Notes: generated by a model not told the origin, from the sequence alone. A DNA stretch of 64,000 bases from CADEFX01 sp050260355 (GCA_050260355.1 JBLNBZ010000048.1:1-64000), one strand, 5' to 3'. Numbered from the stretch's first letter, positions 49,565 to 58,153 are shown. Program-made: numbers and translations.

Positions 49565-50457
49565 CGCGAACCCGACTTGAGGCGCAGGCCGATGTCGTAC
49601 ACGCGGGACCTCGCGACGCCGAGATCGGCTGCCACCTCCCGTGCGGCGTCGCGCAAGCTCATATCGGGAAGGGCCTGCTCCAGGCGCGAGGCAATGTCGG
49701 TGTCGGACACCTCGCGTTTCCCCGGCGGCCCGACCATGACCACAAACTCCCCTTTCGGCTCGCCCGCTGCGGCAAGCCACGCCACAAGCTCCTCGGCCTG
49801 GCCCCGCTTCACCTCCTCGTATCGCTTCGTCAGCTCGCGGGCGACGGCGACCTCCCTCCCGCGGCAGACCTCGGCAATGTCGGCGAGCGCGGCGGCGACG
49901 CGCGAGGGCGCCTCGAAGAACACCAGCGTCGCGGGAACAGCGGCGAGCTCTGTGAGCCGCGAGCGGCGAGCGCTCTCGCGCGGGGGCAGGAAACCCGCGA
50001 ACAGGAAGCAGTCGGTCGGCAGCCCGCCCAGGCTGAGCCCTGCCAGCACCGAGGAGGCACCGGGCAGGGCGGTGACCCTGTAGCCGCGCTCGCTCGCCTC
50101 ACGCACCAGCTTGTAACCCGGGTCCGAGACCAGCGGCGTTCCCGCATCGGAAATGAGGGCCACGGTCTGGCCTTCTGCGAGAGCCGCGAGGATGCGTGGT
50201 CGCTCGGCGGCAGCATTGTGCTCGTGATAGGCCCGCAGCGGGCGATTGATGCCGAAGTGCTGCAGGAGGACGCGGCTGTGTCGCGTATCCTCGCAAAGAA
50301 TGACGTCCGCGCGCGAGAGTGTGGCCAATGCGCGCAACGTCACGTCGGCGAGGTTACCGATCGGGGTCGCCACCAGATAGAGGCCGGGCTCGAGAGGCTG
50401 GGAGAACTGACGATCCAGCTCGGCCCTGGCCCGCTCCACCAGCTCTGCAGACGCCAT
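49561..50457 (-). CDS. rsmI: 16S rRNA (cytidine1402-2'-O)-methyltransferase
   Basis: A 298-residue SAM-dependent enzyme that methylates 16S rRNA C1402. GLYLVATPIGNLADVTLRAL at the N-terminus, LCEDTRHSRVLL, then LISDAGTPLVSDPGY and VTALPGASSVLAGLSLGGLP are signature segments. The C-terminal helical domain (EVAADLGVARSRVYDIGL) is the RsmI_HTH region. I use ATG 50457; an in-frame ATG at 50478 is also possible, and neither has a strong ribosome site. It is divergent from the LppC-like gene and overlaps yraN. Confidence 0.94.
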   Translation of the reverse strand: MASAELVERARAELDRQFSQPLEPGLYLVATPIGNLADVTLRALATLSRADVILCEDTRHSRVLLQHFGINRPLRAYHEHNAAAERPRILAALAEGQTVALISDAGTPLVSDPGYKLVREASERGYRVTALPGASSVLAGLSLGGLPTDCFLFAGFLPPRESARRSRLTELAAVPATLVFFEAPSRVAAALADIAEVCRGREVAVARELTKRYEEVKRGQAEELVAWLAAAGEPKGEFVVMVGPPGKREVSDTDIASRLEQALPDMSLRDAAREVAADLGVARSRVYDIGLRLKSGSR

Positions 50458-50620
50458 GCCTGTCGTGCCGATTGCCATTGGGGAAAGGTCGCAAATTCGG
50501 CGCAGTGTGGCGCAATTGCTCTGTTCTGGGAATGGGGTCGGGGCTAACCATGCCGCATGCAAAGAGCGCAAGCACGAAGGCGCAAGTGACGGTGACGCGG
50601 CTGGCAGACGCAGACGCCGC

Positions 50621-51874
50621 ATGAGGCCGTCGATATCACGCCGACAGATGTTGGGCGTGCTGGCACGGCACGGCACGGGGGCAGCATGCGCCCTGTTGGC
50701 CGGCGCGTGCGCCAACAGCTCTTCGAAGACAGATGCCGTCGGCTCGCTCGCATCCCAGGCTGGAAATGAGTCGGCAGCCGATGGGGCGAAGGCGATCAAG
50801 GTGGCGCTGATGCTGCCGCTCTCGGGAGGGCCGCAGACGGTTGCGGTCGCCAAGGGCCTGCAGCAGGCCGCTGAGCTCGCCCTCTTCGAGCGCAACACTC
50901 CGGGCCTGCAGCTCATCGTCAAGGATGACAAGGGAACCGAGGATGGCGCACGCGCCGCCACCGAGGACGCGGTCAAGAGTGGCGCCGAGCTGATCGTCGG
51001 ACCTCTCTTCGCAAAATCGGTTGCTGCCGCGGCGCCGCTTGCGCGACAGGCCCGGCTTCCGATGATCGCCTTCTCGAACGATACCCGGGTTGCCGGCCAA
51101 GGCGTCTATCTCTTGAGCTTTCTCGCCGCCCAAGAGGTGCCGCGAATTGTGTCGTACGCGGCCTCGAACGGCCGCACCCGCTTTGCGGCTCTGCTGCCTG
51201 AGGACGCCTCGGGCAAAGTCGCCGAGCCTCTGTTTCGAGCCGCCGTCGAGCGTAGCGGCGGAGCCGTGGTTGCGATGGAGCACTACCCGGTCGAGGTGAA
51301 CGGCATGGTCGAGCCGGTCCGGCGGCTGCGCGATGCGATCCGCGTCGCCGGTGAAGCGGGCAATCCGGTCGACGCGCTTTTTTTGCCTGGCGGAGCGGAT
51401 ACGCTGCCCCTGATCGGCCCGATGCTGCCGCAGGCCGAGTTCGACGGACAGAGGGTGAAGATCATCGGCACCGGCGGCTGGGATTACCCCAATGCCGGGC
51501 GTGAGCGCATCCTACAGGGCGGCTGGTTCGCCGCACCCGACCCGCACGGCTGGCGTGAGTTCTCCGAGCGATTCGCCAAGACGTACAAGAGCATGCCGCC
51601 GCGCCTGGCGAGCCTGGCCTACGACGCAGTCAGCGTTGCAGCGGCATTCGCCGCGGAGCCGAAGGACGGTCGCTACGCTCAGTCGAACCTGACGCGGGCC
51701 TCAGGCTTTGCAGGCATCGACGGGCCGTTCCGCTTCCTAGCGAGCGGCCTCTCCGAGCGCAGCCTTGCCATTCTGGAGATGCAGAAATTCGGCCCGAACG
51801 TGGTGGACGCCGCCTCCGGGGTCGCCGGCATGCCCCAGACGTTTGCCGGCGTTGCACTGTCCCGTACCAACTGA
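50621..51874 (+). CDS. LppC/LpoA-like putative lipoprotein (penicillin-binding protein activator family)
   Basis: A 417-residue periplasmic-binding-like protein. An RR-containing signal (SRRQMLGVLARHGTG) ends in ALLAGAC, a lipobox-like cleavage site. The mature part begins IKVALMLPLSGG and shows GAELIVGPLFAKSV near residue 125 and LPMIAFSNDTRVAG, as in the type I periplasmic-binding fold of LpoA. LpoA activates PBP1A in gammaproteobacteria and is encoded next to rsmI and yraN, as here. Whether the alphaproteobacterial form activates a PBP is unproven. The ATG at 50621 was chosen because it begins the signal sequence. Confidence 0.85.
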   Translation: MRPSISRRQMLGVLARHGTGAACALLAGACANSSSKTDAVGSLASQAGNESAADGAKAIKVALMLPLSGGPQTVAVAKGLQQAAELALFERNTPGLQLIVKDDKGTEDGARAATEDAVKSGAELIVGPLFAKSVAAAAPLARQARLPMIAFSNDTRVAGQGVYLLSFLAAQEVPRIVSYAASNGRTRFAALLPEDASGKVAEPLFRAAVERSGGAVVAMEHYPVEVNGMVEPVRRLRDAIRVAGEAGNPVDALFLPGGADTLPLIGPMLPQAEFDGQRVKIIGTGGWDYPNAGRERILQGGWFAAPDPHGWREFSERFAKTYKSMPPRLASLAYDAVSVAAAFAAEPKDGRYAQSNLTRASGFAGIDGPFRFLASGLSERSLAILEMQKFGPNVVDAASGVAGMPQTFAGVALSRTN

Positions 51875-51972
51875 CGCGCCGTCTTTTGTGCCCGAATCGT
51901 TGACACTGGCCGCCAGGACCACCAGAGTCCGGCGCCGCATGCACACGCCAAAAGCACCGAAAGCATCTCTCG

Positions 51973-52752
51973 ATGGTTCAGCTCACGCTTCCGCGCAACT
52001 CGAAGGTCAAGACCGGAAAGACCTGGAACAAGCCAGCAAGTAAGACGGGCTGGAAGGAGTTTCAGATCTACCGCTGGAACCCCGAGGACGGGCAAAATCC
52101 CCGCATCGACACGTATTGGATCGAGCTCAAGAGCTGCGGGCCGATGGTGCTCGACGCCCTCATCAAGATCAAGAACGAGATTGATCCGACCCTGACCTTC
52201 CGCCGTTCCTGCCGCGAAGGCATCTGCGGGTCATGCTCGATGAATATCGATGGCACGAACAGCCTAGCGTGCCTCAAGTCGATCGGAGATGTCTCAGGCG
52301 CGGTGAAAGTCTACCCGCTACCGCACTTCGAGGTCGTCAAGGACTTGGTGCCGGACCTGACGAATTTCTACGCCCAGCTTCGGTCGATCGAGCCATGGCT
52401 CCAGACCACCACGCCAGCGCCGCCGAAGGAGTGGAAACAGGCGCGCGAGGATCGTGAGAAGCTCGATGGGCTTTACGAGTGCATCTTGTGCGCCTGCTGC
52501 TCGGGCTCCTGCCCAAGCTACTGGTGGAACCAGGACCGTTTCCTCGGCCCGGCCATCCTGCTGCAGGCCTATCGCTGGGTGATCGACTCGAGGGATGAAG
52601 CGACCGGAGATCGTCTCGACAATCTGGAGGATCCCTTCCGGCTCTATCGCTGCCACACGATTCTCAACTGTGCCAAGGCCTGCCCGAAGGGCCTCAATCC
52701 GGCCAAGGCCATCGCCGAGCTGAAGAAGCTGATGGTCGAGCGGCGCGTCTGA
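51973..52752 (+). CDS. sdhB: Succinate dehydrogenase iron-sulfur subunit
   Basis: A 259-residue iron-sulfur subunit. The [2Fe-2S] ligands are in RRSCREGICGSCSMNIDG and a later Cys in NSLAC. The [4Fe-4S] and [3Fe-4S] ligands are in ECILCACCSGSCPSYWW near residue 172 and in CHTILNCAKACPKGLNP near residue 224. The length is normal. It is separated from sdhCDA (34-36.8 kb) by about 15 kb and lies on the opposite strand, next to an LppC-like gene. It must be expressed separately from the rest of complex II. Confidence 0.97.
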   Translation: MVQLTLPRNSKVKTGKTWNKPASKTGWKEFQIYRWNPEDGQNPRIDTYWIELKSCGPMVLDALIKIKNEIDPTLTFRRSCREGICGSCSMNIDGTNSLACLKSIGDVSGAVKVYPLPHFEVVKDLVPDLTNFYAQLRSIEPWLQTTTPAPPKEWKQAREDREKLDGLYECILCACCSGSCPSYWWNQDRFLGPAILLQAYRWVIDSRDEATGDRLDNLEDPFRLYRCHTILNCAKACPKGLNPAKAIAELKKLMVERRV

Positions 52753-52765
52753 GCCGGACCGGGCC

Positions 52766-52815
52766 GGGAAAAAAGAATTCGGCCGGTAGCCCGTATGAAC
52801 GGGCAACACCGGCCG
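52766..52815 (-). terminator. Rho-independent terminator of the 46-aa basic protein gene
   Basis: Read on the minus strand, an outer stem (cggccggt/accggccg, 52815-52808 with 52787-52780) and an inner stem (gcccgt/acgggc) form a long hairpin followed by AATTCTTTTTT. It ends the transcript of the tiny gene at 52868. It could also end sdhB transcripts in the other direction only weakly, since no T run follows on the plus strand. Confidence 0.85.
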
Positions 52816-52867
52816 ATCGCATCCGAAGAGACATTGCGTCCGGCACAAGCCGCAACGCAAGCCCCGC

Positions 52868-53008
52868 CTAGCGGCGGGCCCGGCGCTTGGAGGCGCGGCT
52901 TTTCGTGGCCTTCCGACGTGCACTGCCGGAACGCTTCACGGAGACCTTCGCCTTCTTCGCCTTGCGCACAGGCTTGTGCGCCTTCTTCGCCTTCATCATC
53001 TTAGCCAT
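52868..53008 (-). CDS. Tiny lysine/arginine-rich (histone H1-like) protein, 46 aa
   Basis: A 46-residue protein starting MAKMMKAKKAHKPVRKAKK and ending SKRRARR. It has 13 Lys and 9 Arg, no acidic residues and no aromatic residue. A GGAGAGAGAGA purine tract sits just before the ATG at 53008, and a strong intrinsic terminator lies just downstream. The composition is that of bacterial H1-like proteins (Hc1/AlgP-tail type), which coat DNA or RNA. A second, shorter relative lies at 53637. I found it by reading the minus strand; it is too short to be noticed by usual gene-length limits. Its function is inferred only from charge. Confidence 0.75.
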   Translation of the reverse strand: MAKMMKAKKAHKPVRKAKKAKVSVKRSGSARRKATKSRASKRRARR

Positions 53009-53636
53009 TTTCTCTCTCTCCTCTCTCTCTTTCCCAATTGCAAGTCTGACCGTTTGCCCAAACGAATCAGAAATACTTGCGGAATCATGCTGATGAGGGT
53101 TCGGTTAATGCGTCGTTAATGGCATCGGCACACAGAGCGTCGCGAGCAGTGGGTTTGCGAGCAAATGTGACCACGTTGCTGCATGTGCTTGACGCGAATT
53201 GCAGAAAGCTGAGTGCGCGCGAATGAAGTCCGCCGGCTCGCGGCGTGCGCATCGCGAAGCATTCGCTGGCAACGATTCCGGACGACTTGGTGAGGTCATC
53301 GACGTGATCGGCATGAGCGGATCCGACGCTGATTCCACTGGCGAGGCTCTGGCGCGCCGGCCACCAAGGTGCCTGCGCGCAATGACCACGTGTCATGGAC
53401 ACGCTGTGGTCTCGCACCGCGGAGACGTAAGCCGCACCGAGTAGGCTGCCCGGGTGCGGTTTCATAACCGGCGAGGACGTGGCTGGAGAGGTCTTCGAGC
53501 GGAGCTCCAAAAACAACAGACCGGAGGGCAGAATGCTGCTCCTCCGGTCTCGATACGCCGCGTGGCGTAGCTAACAGGTATGGGAGGTGAGGGGCGCTCC
53601 GGTGCCCAACCGGAGGCGCCTAGCCTCCCTGGCCCG
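53009..53636. other. Non-coding spacer between the two tiny basic-protein genes
   Basis: Over 600 bp with no gene I can support. Its left end (53009-53070) is the leader of the 46-aa gene, with an inverted repeat cgtttg/caaacg at 53051-53064. Its right end (53505-53550) holds the terminator of the 23-aa gene. Frames in between have no ribosome site and a random composition. A small RNA cannot be excluded. Confidence 0.5.
53505..53550 (-). terminator. Rho-independent terminator of the 23-aa basic protein gene
   Basis: A perfect 10-bp stem (agaccggagg at 53518-53527 with cctccggtct at 53541-53550) is followed on the minus strand by GTTGTTTTTGG. It lies 87 bp past the stop of the tiny gene at 53637. 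Confidence 0.8.
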
Positions 53637-53708
53637 CTAGCGCTTCTTCTTGGCCGCCTTCTTCGCCGGCTTCTTCGCAACCTTCTTCGTCTTCTTAGCC
53701 TTAGCCAT
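53637..53708 (-). CDS. Tiny lysine/alanine-rich (histone H1-like) protein, 23 aa
   Basis: A 23-residue protein beginning MAKAKKTKKVAKKPAKK, with 12 Lys, 1 Arg and 6 Ala. Its Ala-Lys-Lys repeats match the C-terminal tails of histone H1-like proteins. GAGGGAAGAGG precedes the ATG at 53708 and a strong terminator lies downstream, which supports a real transcript. The leader contains a 7-bp inverted repeat and shares the octamer CTGATTCG with the leader of the 46-aa gene. It may bind nucleic acid. The small size makes the coding call less certain than the transcript. Confidence 0.65.
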   Translation of the reverse strand: MAKAKKTKKVAKKPAKKAAKKKR

Positions 53709-54050
53709 TGCCTCTTCCCTCTCTCAAAAGTCCGAATCAGTTCGGACAAAAAATAATGCGCATACGCACGTCGAATGTTGACTATTAAATCAAATTCTGC
53801 CTTCGAAAACTGTCGAGTTATACTGAAAGTGTTGCCACAGAGCCTCAGTTTTCGCCATTGCGGATGGGATCAGGCGCCCTCGGAGCATCGTGTGGCGCTC
53901 TTTCGGTCAACGCCGAACGTCGACTTCAATGGATGTTGCGTGGTGCTCGCGCTCATTGTTGAAGCATCTGCGAGTCCGATTTCGAGGCATGCGAGCGCGA
54001 TCGCAATCCCAAAGGATGCGAACGTCGGGTCCTCGCAATGGACATCTGCG
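53709..54050. other. Leader and spacer upstream of the 23-aa gene
   Basis: A 340-bp stretch without a supported gene. It contains the leader and likely promoter of the 23-aa gene (53730-53781). The part from 53800 to the stop of the hydrolase gene at 54051 shows no clear signal. Confidence 0.5.
53730..53781 (-). promoter_or_regulatory. Inverted repeat and possible promoter before the 23-aa gene
   Basis: A perfect 7-bp inverted repeat (gtccgaa at 53730-53736, ttcggac at 53741-53747) with a 4-base loop lies 22 bp before the ATG and is followed by TTTT on the minus strand, so it could attenuate or bind a regulator. A weak sigma70-like pair, TCAACA (53781-53776) and CATTAT (53758-53753), is 17 bp apart further upstream. 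Confidence 0.35.
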
Positions 54051-54734
54051 CTAGACGACAACGATCTCGAGATCGCCCACGCCGTCGATGTGACCGTGCA
54101 GGCGGTCGCCGCGCTTTGTCGAGCCGACGCCGGCGGGCGTGCCCGTGAAGATCAGGTCGCCAGGAGCGAGCTTGAAGAGGCCAGAAAGGAAAGCGATCTG
54201 ATTCGGGATGTTCCAGATCATCTGCGACAGGTCACCTGTCTGACGCCGCTCGCCATTGACATCGATCCAGATCGCGCCCCGCTCGGGGTGTCCGATGGAT
54301 TTCGACGGCACGATCGGCGTGCACGGGGCCGAGTGCTCGAACGCCTTGCCGACTTCCCATGGCCTGCCGGTCTTCTTGGCGGCGTTCTGCAGATCGCGCC
54401 GCGTCATGTCGAGCCCCACGGCGTAGCCGTAGACGTGGCTCAGTGCTTCGGAGGCTTTGATGTCGACGTCGCCCGAGTGGAGCGCCACCACGAGCTCGAT
54501 CTCGAAATGAAGGTCGCTGGTCCGCGGCGGATAAGGCAGCTCGCTCGAGGTCAGCAGATTGTCGGGGTTCTTCTGGAAGAAGAACGGCGGCTCGCGATCG
54601 GGGTCGGAGCCCATCTCGCGGGCGTGCTCCGCGTAGTTGCGCCCGACACAGTAAATGCGGTGCACGGGAAAGAGCAGATCCGAGCCCTTGATCGGCAGGG
54701 CGGGCTGACGAGATGGCGCAAAGGCGTAGGTCAT
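54051..54734 (-). CDS. Fumarylacetoacetate hydrolase-family protein (fumarylpyruvate hydrolase-like)
   Basis: A 227-residue FAH-fold metal-dependent hydrolase. VHRIYCVGRNYAEHAREMG near residue 24, PFFFQKNPDNLL near residue 50, and the metal-binding LHFEIELVVAL (E-x-E) near residue 75 are family hallmarks. GLDMTRRDLQNAAKKTGRPW, then GDLIFTGTPAGVG near the end, fit the fumarylpyruvate/maleylpyruvate hydrolase (NagK, YcgM-like) group of aromatic degradation and oxaloacetate decarboxylase-type relatives. The neighbours do not reveal an aromatic operon, so the substrate is open. Confidence 0.9.
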   Translation of the reverse strand: MTYAFAPSRQPALPIKGSDLLFPVHRIYCVGRNYAEHAREMGSDPDREPPFFFQKNPDNLLTSSELPYPPRTSDLHFEIELVVALHSGDVDIKASEALSHVYGYAVGLDMTRRDLQNAAKKTGRPWEVGKAFEHSAPCTPIVPSKSIGHPERGAIWIDVNGERRQTGDLSQMIWNIPNQIAFLSGLFKLAPGDLIFTGTPAGVGSTKRGDRLHGHIDGVGDLEIVVV

Positions 54735-54879
54735 GCGTGCGTCCTAACGGGCTCTGATGGCAACCGCACGCGATCAAGCAGACCAAGGCTGTTCACGTCA
54801 AGCGGACGTCGCCCGTAGCTCAGCACAGTTCAAACGGCATTCATCGGGAAGGCCGACCGATCCAGCCTGGCCCCAGGGG

Positions 54880-54915
54880 AGAAAAAGGCCGTTTGGTGCT
54901 GGAGCGGTCGGCCGG
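54880..54915 (-). terminator. Probable terminator of the tadE/tadG-like unit
   Basis: On the minus strand a GGCCG/CGGCC stem (54913-54909 with 54891-54887) with a 17-base loop is followed by TTTTTC. The stem is short, so this is a moderate prediction. Confidence 0.45.
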
Positions 54916-54938
54916 GGTCGCCGGGCGTCAGACGCCAC

Positions 54939-56618
54939 CTACCCGGCGAGTACTGAGGTGCCGCAGCGGATGCCGTGGACGCGCACGTCCGCTTCACCCA
55001 AATGCACACCGAGTGTGTTCAAGAGCTCGTAGATTGCTTGATCGAGCGTGGGCGCGACGGCTCCGAGCGCACCCATGACGAGTTGGGCAATGGGGCCGGG
55101 CAGCCCAATCCCCAAGCCTCCGACCTGCACCGTGAGCTGCAGTTTGCCGAGCAAGCTCGTGACCAGCGTCTCCACGAAATTGCGTGTTCCCACGGTCTTC
55201 ACCGCCTTGTCGTCGACGTCGCTCTGCGTGAACTCGAGATTGGTGTCGCCGATGTTGCCCGAGGCGATGTCGGCGCGACCCGTTACCTTGATGAGTGGGA
55301 GGTCGACGATCCTTGCTGTGGAAACGACCGGCTCGCTGGAAGGATCAGCAAGGCTGGAAGCCGAGAGCTCCCCGACCCAAGCTCTTGCGACGCCGGGTCG
55401 GGCCGCGATCGTCGCGTGCGCTGTGCTTTGGTCAGCGTTGCTGCACGAGACCTCTGATAGCGTCGCCTTGGCATAGGCGATATCGATGCCGATCGGCAGC
55501 CGAATGCGGGCGCCGGCAAGGAGACCGGACCCGCCGACCTCGGCCACGACGCGCAGGCGCGTTTGCGCCGTGTAGACCGCGGCGCCGGGCTGACCCATGG
55601 CGACCCAGGGAGAGTGCTGGGGCCGCTCGCCGATTGCCAGCTCGGCCTTGAGGCTGAGCAGACCCGGCACCCCAGCCGACAAGTCGAGCGTCGCTTGATT
55701 GGTCTCGTTGGCCAGCGACGCAATCCCGGTCACGAGATCCAGCGCATTGACGCCCGCGTCGAGCCCCGGGCTCGATTGACCAATCGAGGCGGAGCCAATG
55801 ACGCCGAGGTCCAAGAGCGTCGACAGTGGCGCCCGCAGGGTCGCTGGCGAGGCTTGCGCGGCCAGCGTGTGCAATACGGCCGCGACCGATGCGTTGCCCT
55901 CTTGCGCTGTTGCTGCGGCTGCCGCCGACAGGACGTTACCGGCCGTCACCTTCGTGTTCAGTATCTCATTGTAGGTGACACCAGTGAGGTTCAACTCGGT
56001 CGCCAGCGCATTGAGCAGGCCGAGAAGCTTCACATCGGCGTCGATCAATGCCTCGTAGTCCATGACCGTGAGATTGAGGCTGCCGCCGAACATGGCGCCG
56101 AGAAGCTTGTTCAGCAGGCCCGCGCGCACGGCAAGCAATCGGCTGCCGATCGAGAAGGTGGCGAGCGAAGCGTTTGCGGCAACAGCGCGAACCTCTATTG
56201 CGATCGGCTCGCTCGAGAATACTTTGGCGAAGAACGTGGTGCCGGGCTTGGAGAAAACGACCTCGACGGCATTCGTCGGACTGGCGCCTGGACGGAAACG
56301 CAACCCGATCGGGACCTCCGGGTCGGGCACGTAGCTCCCCTTGGTAACCGACAGCGAGCTTACCGAGGCGAGACCATTTGCTTTCAGGGTTGCGGCAACG
56401 GCGGCTTCCGCGTTCTCGAGATCGGAGGCGGCCGCGATGGCGGCAAGATCGGCCGCACCTTGGGCCTGACGGCGCTCGACGTAGAGCGAGCCCATATCGA
56501 CTGCAAGCGCGAGTGCGCCGATGGCGATCGGCATCACAGCCGCAGCAAGGAGGGCGATCGCACCGCGGGTGTCGGTGGAGAATTGCCAAGCCTTGGCACT
56601 ATAGAACGTCGGACGCAT
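54939..56618 (-). CDS. TadG-like protein (Flp pilus-associated, Tad_N domain)
   Basis: A 559-residue protein with an N-terminal TadG-type membrane anchor: RGAIALLAAAVMPIAIGALA, then AVDMGSLYVERRQAQGAADL at about residues 18-58. The rest is a long low-complexity, Ala/Leu-rich periplasmic region with predicted beta segments (e.g. ARIRLPIGIDIAYAKATLS). Typical TadG proteins carry a von Willebrand A domain; I see no clear MIDAS motif here. It lies 40 bp after a TadE-like gene on the same strand. The rest of a Tad secretion locus is not in the window, so its role is uncertain. Confidence 0.82.
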   Translation of the reverse strand: MRPTFYSAKAWQFSTDTRGAIALLAAAVMPIAIGALALAVDMGSLYVERRQAQGAADLAAIAAASDLENAEAAVAATLKANGLASVSSLSVTKGSYVPDPEVPIGLRFRPGASPTNAVEVVFSKPGTTFFAKVFSSEPIAIEVRAVAANASLATFSIGSRLLAVRAGLLNKLLGAMFGGSLNLTVMDYEALIDADVKLLGLLNALATELNLTGVTYNEILNTKVTAGNVLSAAAAATAQEGNASVAAVLHTLAAQASPATLRAPLSTLLDLGVIGSASIGQSSPGLDAGVNALDLVTGIASLANETNQATLDLSAGVPGLLSLKAELAIGERPQHSPWVAMGQPGAAVYTAQTRLRVVAEVGGSGLLAGARIRLPIGIDIAYAKATLSEVSCSNADQSTAHATIAARPGVARAWVGELSASSLADPSSEPVVSTARIVDLPLIKVTGRADIASGNIGDTNLEFTQSDVDDKAVKTVGTRNFVETLVTSLLGKLQLTVQVGGLGIGLPGPIAQLVMGALGAVAPTLDQAIYELLNTLGVHLGEADVRVHGIRCGTSVLAG

Positions 56619-56658
56619 TGCTTATAGGCCCCTTCCTCGACGCCAGTCCCGTCCGGGC

Positions 56659-57159
56659 TCAATAGCCCCCTCGTTTGATCACCGAGGAGCGCTCGATGAT
56701 GCGGTCGGGCATAGGTACGAAATCCGCCACGGCCCAAATGGGCAGCTCGCTCGCGTCGAAGCGCACTGAGACGCGAAACTGCGTCGGGTCGGTGGGGCTG
56801 GCCCCGGCGTCTACGGAGACCTTGTCGGCGCTCAGCAGCGGATAGTCGGGAGCGTTCCTGATGACGTGCTGGGTGGCGATCTGAATGCGCTCGGCATCCG
56901 TGAGACCGGCGATCGAGGCTCGAGCCGCGTCGGCGGCAAGCTGCTCCACGCTGTGGGCCGAGCCCAGGTAGATGCCGTAGACGAGGATGCCGAGCACGAC
57001 GAGAAGGAAAACGGGAGCCACGATCGCAAACTCGATGGCGCTCGCGCCGTCCTGCCGGCCGGCCAGGCCGCGGGCCCCTTGCAGCATCCGCCACCATATC
57101 AAACAAAATTGATGATTCGTGGCGCGATCCGTCTCCGGGCGCCGCCTGGCATCGTCCAT
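56659..57159 (-). CDS. TadE-like pseudopilin
   Basis: A 166-residue protein with one N-terminal membrane helix. GASAIEFAIVAPVFLLVVLG near residue 38 is the TadE signature, with the conserved Glu of prepilin-like proteins in AIEF. The segment before it (RQDG) fits a prepilin-type cleavage context. The ATG at 57159 has AAGG nine bases upstream; an internal ATG at 57087 gives a shorter protein and is possible. It is upstream of the TadG-like gene. Confidence 0.85.
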   Translation of the reverse strand: MDDARRRPETDRATNHQFCLIWWRMLQGARGLAGRQDGASAIEFAIVAPVFLLVVLGILVYGIYLGSAHSVEQLAADAARASIAGLTDAERIQIATQHVIRNAPDYPLLSADKVSVDAGASPTDPTQFRVSVRFDASELPIWAVADFVPMPDRIIERSSVIKRGGY

Positions 57160-57430
57160 GGACGAAAACCTTTCTATGTCAAAGCCTAGCGAAATTCACT
57201 CGGCGATCCTAGCCGCCGCCTACTTTAAGATGGGGAAATCGAGGCCTGCAGGAAATCGTCTTTTTTGTGTTCAGTGAATCAGATAAAAATGCGATATTGT
57301 TTGTTCTCTACGGAAGACGGCTCGAAGCATATCGGTTGCAAGCGGACCGATATCCGACGGGAAAGCTGCGTCGTGGTGCTGCGTGTCATCGGCGGATGGA
57401 TCTAACGCAACAGCAGACCAGGAAGAACTC

Positions 57431-58153
57431 ATGCTCAAGCCGGCCCCGTTTTCTACCCGCCCATTGTATCTCCAAGTGCGCGACCTTCTGGTCGGCAGGA
57501 TTGCGGCCGGGGAGTGGAAGCCCGGCTCAGCGCTTCCGAACGAGGTGGATCTGTCGAGGGACCTGAACGTGAGCCCGGGCACCGTGCGGCGGGCGCTCGA
57601 GCAGATGGAAAACGATCACATCATCTACCGCCGGCAGGGCCGCGGCACGTTCGTTGCGGACCAGACCTCGGAGGAGCTGGCGATCCGCTACACGAACATC
57701 CGGACGAGCACCGGCGTCAGGATCTCCGGTCATGTGAGCGGGACAAGCGTGCTCCGAGCCCAGGCCAACGAGCTCGAGCAGAGGCGACTGCGACTGCGGC
57801 CCCAGACCTTCATCTATCGAATTCACCGAGTGCGGTACCACGATAAGCAGCCATTCATGGTCGAGGACGTATCGCTTCCGGAGACCCTTTTTCCTGGTCT
57901 CGCCGAGCAGGCCGACGTTCGGCACAGGATCACCTTGCTTGCTCAGCAGTTCGGCCTCTTGCTCGGCCGAGGGGAGGAGCAGGTGAAGATCGGATCGGCA
58001 GATGCGGGCACCGCAAAGGAGCTGCGCGTCGTCGAAAAGACGCCGATCCTCGAGCTCGATCGGGTCGTCTACACGCTCGACGGCAAGCCCGCCGAATGGC
58101 GGCTGGCGAAGTGTCACTTCACCGAACAGGTGTACTGGACCGAGATGAACTGA
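57431..58153 (+). CDS. GntR-family transcriptional regulator (HutC/UTRA type)
   Basis: A 240-residue regulator. The N-terminal winged helix includes PLYLQVRDLLVGRIAAGEW, then LSRDLNVSPGTVRRALEQME and the wing RRQGRGTFVAD at residues 10-78. The C-terminal UTRA ligand-binding domain has RLRLRPQTFIYRIHRVRYHD and ILELDRVVYTLDGKPAEWRL near the end. The ATG at 57431 has AGGAAG upstream; a GTG 16 codons earlier is in frame. The AT-rich region around 57260-57310 probably holds its promoter. The ligand and targets are unknown. Confidence 0.9.
   Translation: MLKPAPFSTRPLYLQVRDLLVGRIAAGEWKPGSALPNEVDLSRDLNVSPGTVRRALEQMENDHIIYRRQGRGTFVADQTSEELAIRYTNIRTSTGVRISGHVSGTSVLRAQANELEQRRLRLRPQTFIYRIHRVRYHDKQPFMVEDVSLPETLFPGLAEQADVRHRITLLAQQFGLLLGRGEEQVKIGSADAGTAKELRVVEKTPILELDRVVYTLDGKPAEWRLAKCHFTEQVYWTEMN

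Noticed and set aside
53085..53516. 143-codon minus-strand frame between the tiny basic-protein genes
   Set aside because: No ribosome site, random-looking composition, and it runs into the terminator of the 23-aa gene.
54810..54845. A stretch resembling a tRNA 5' half (gtagctcag)
   Set aside because: No anticodon stem, T arm or CCA-side acceptor strand follows, so a tRNA cannot be folded.
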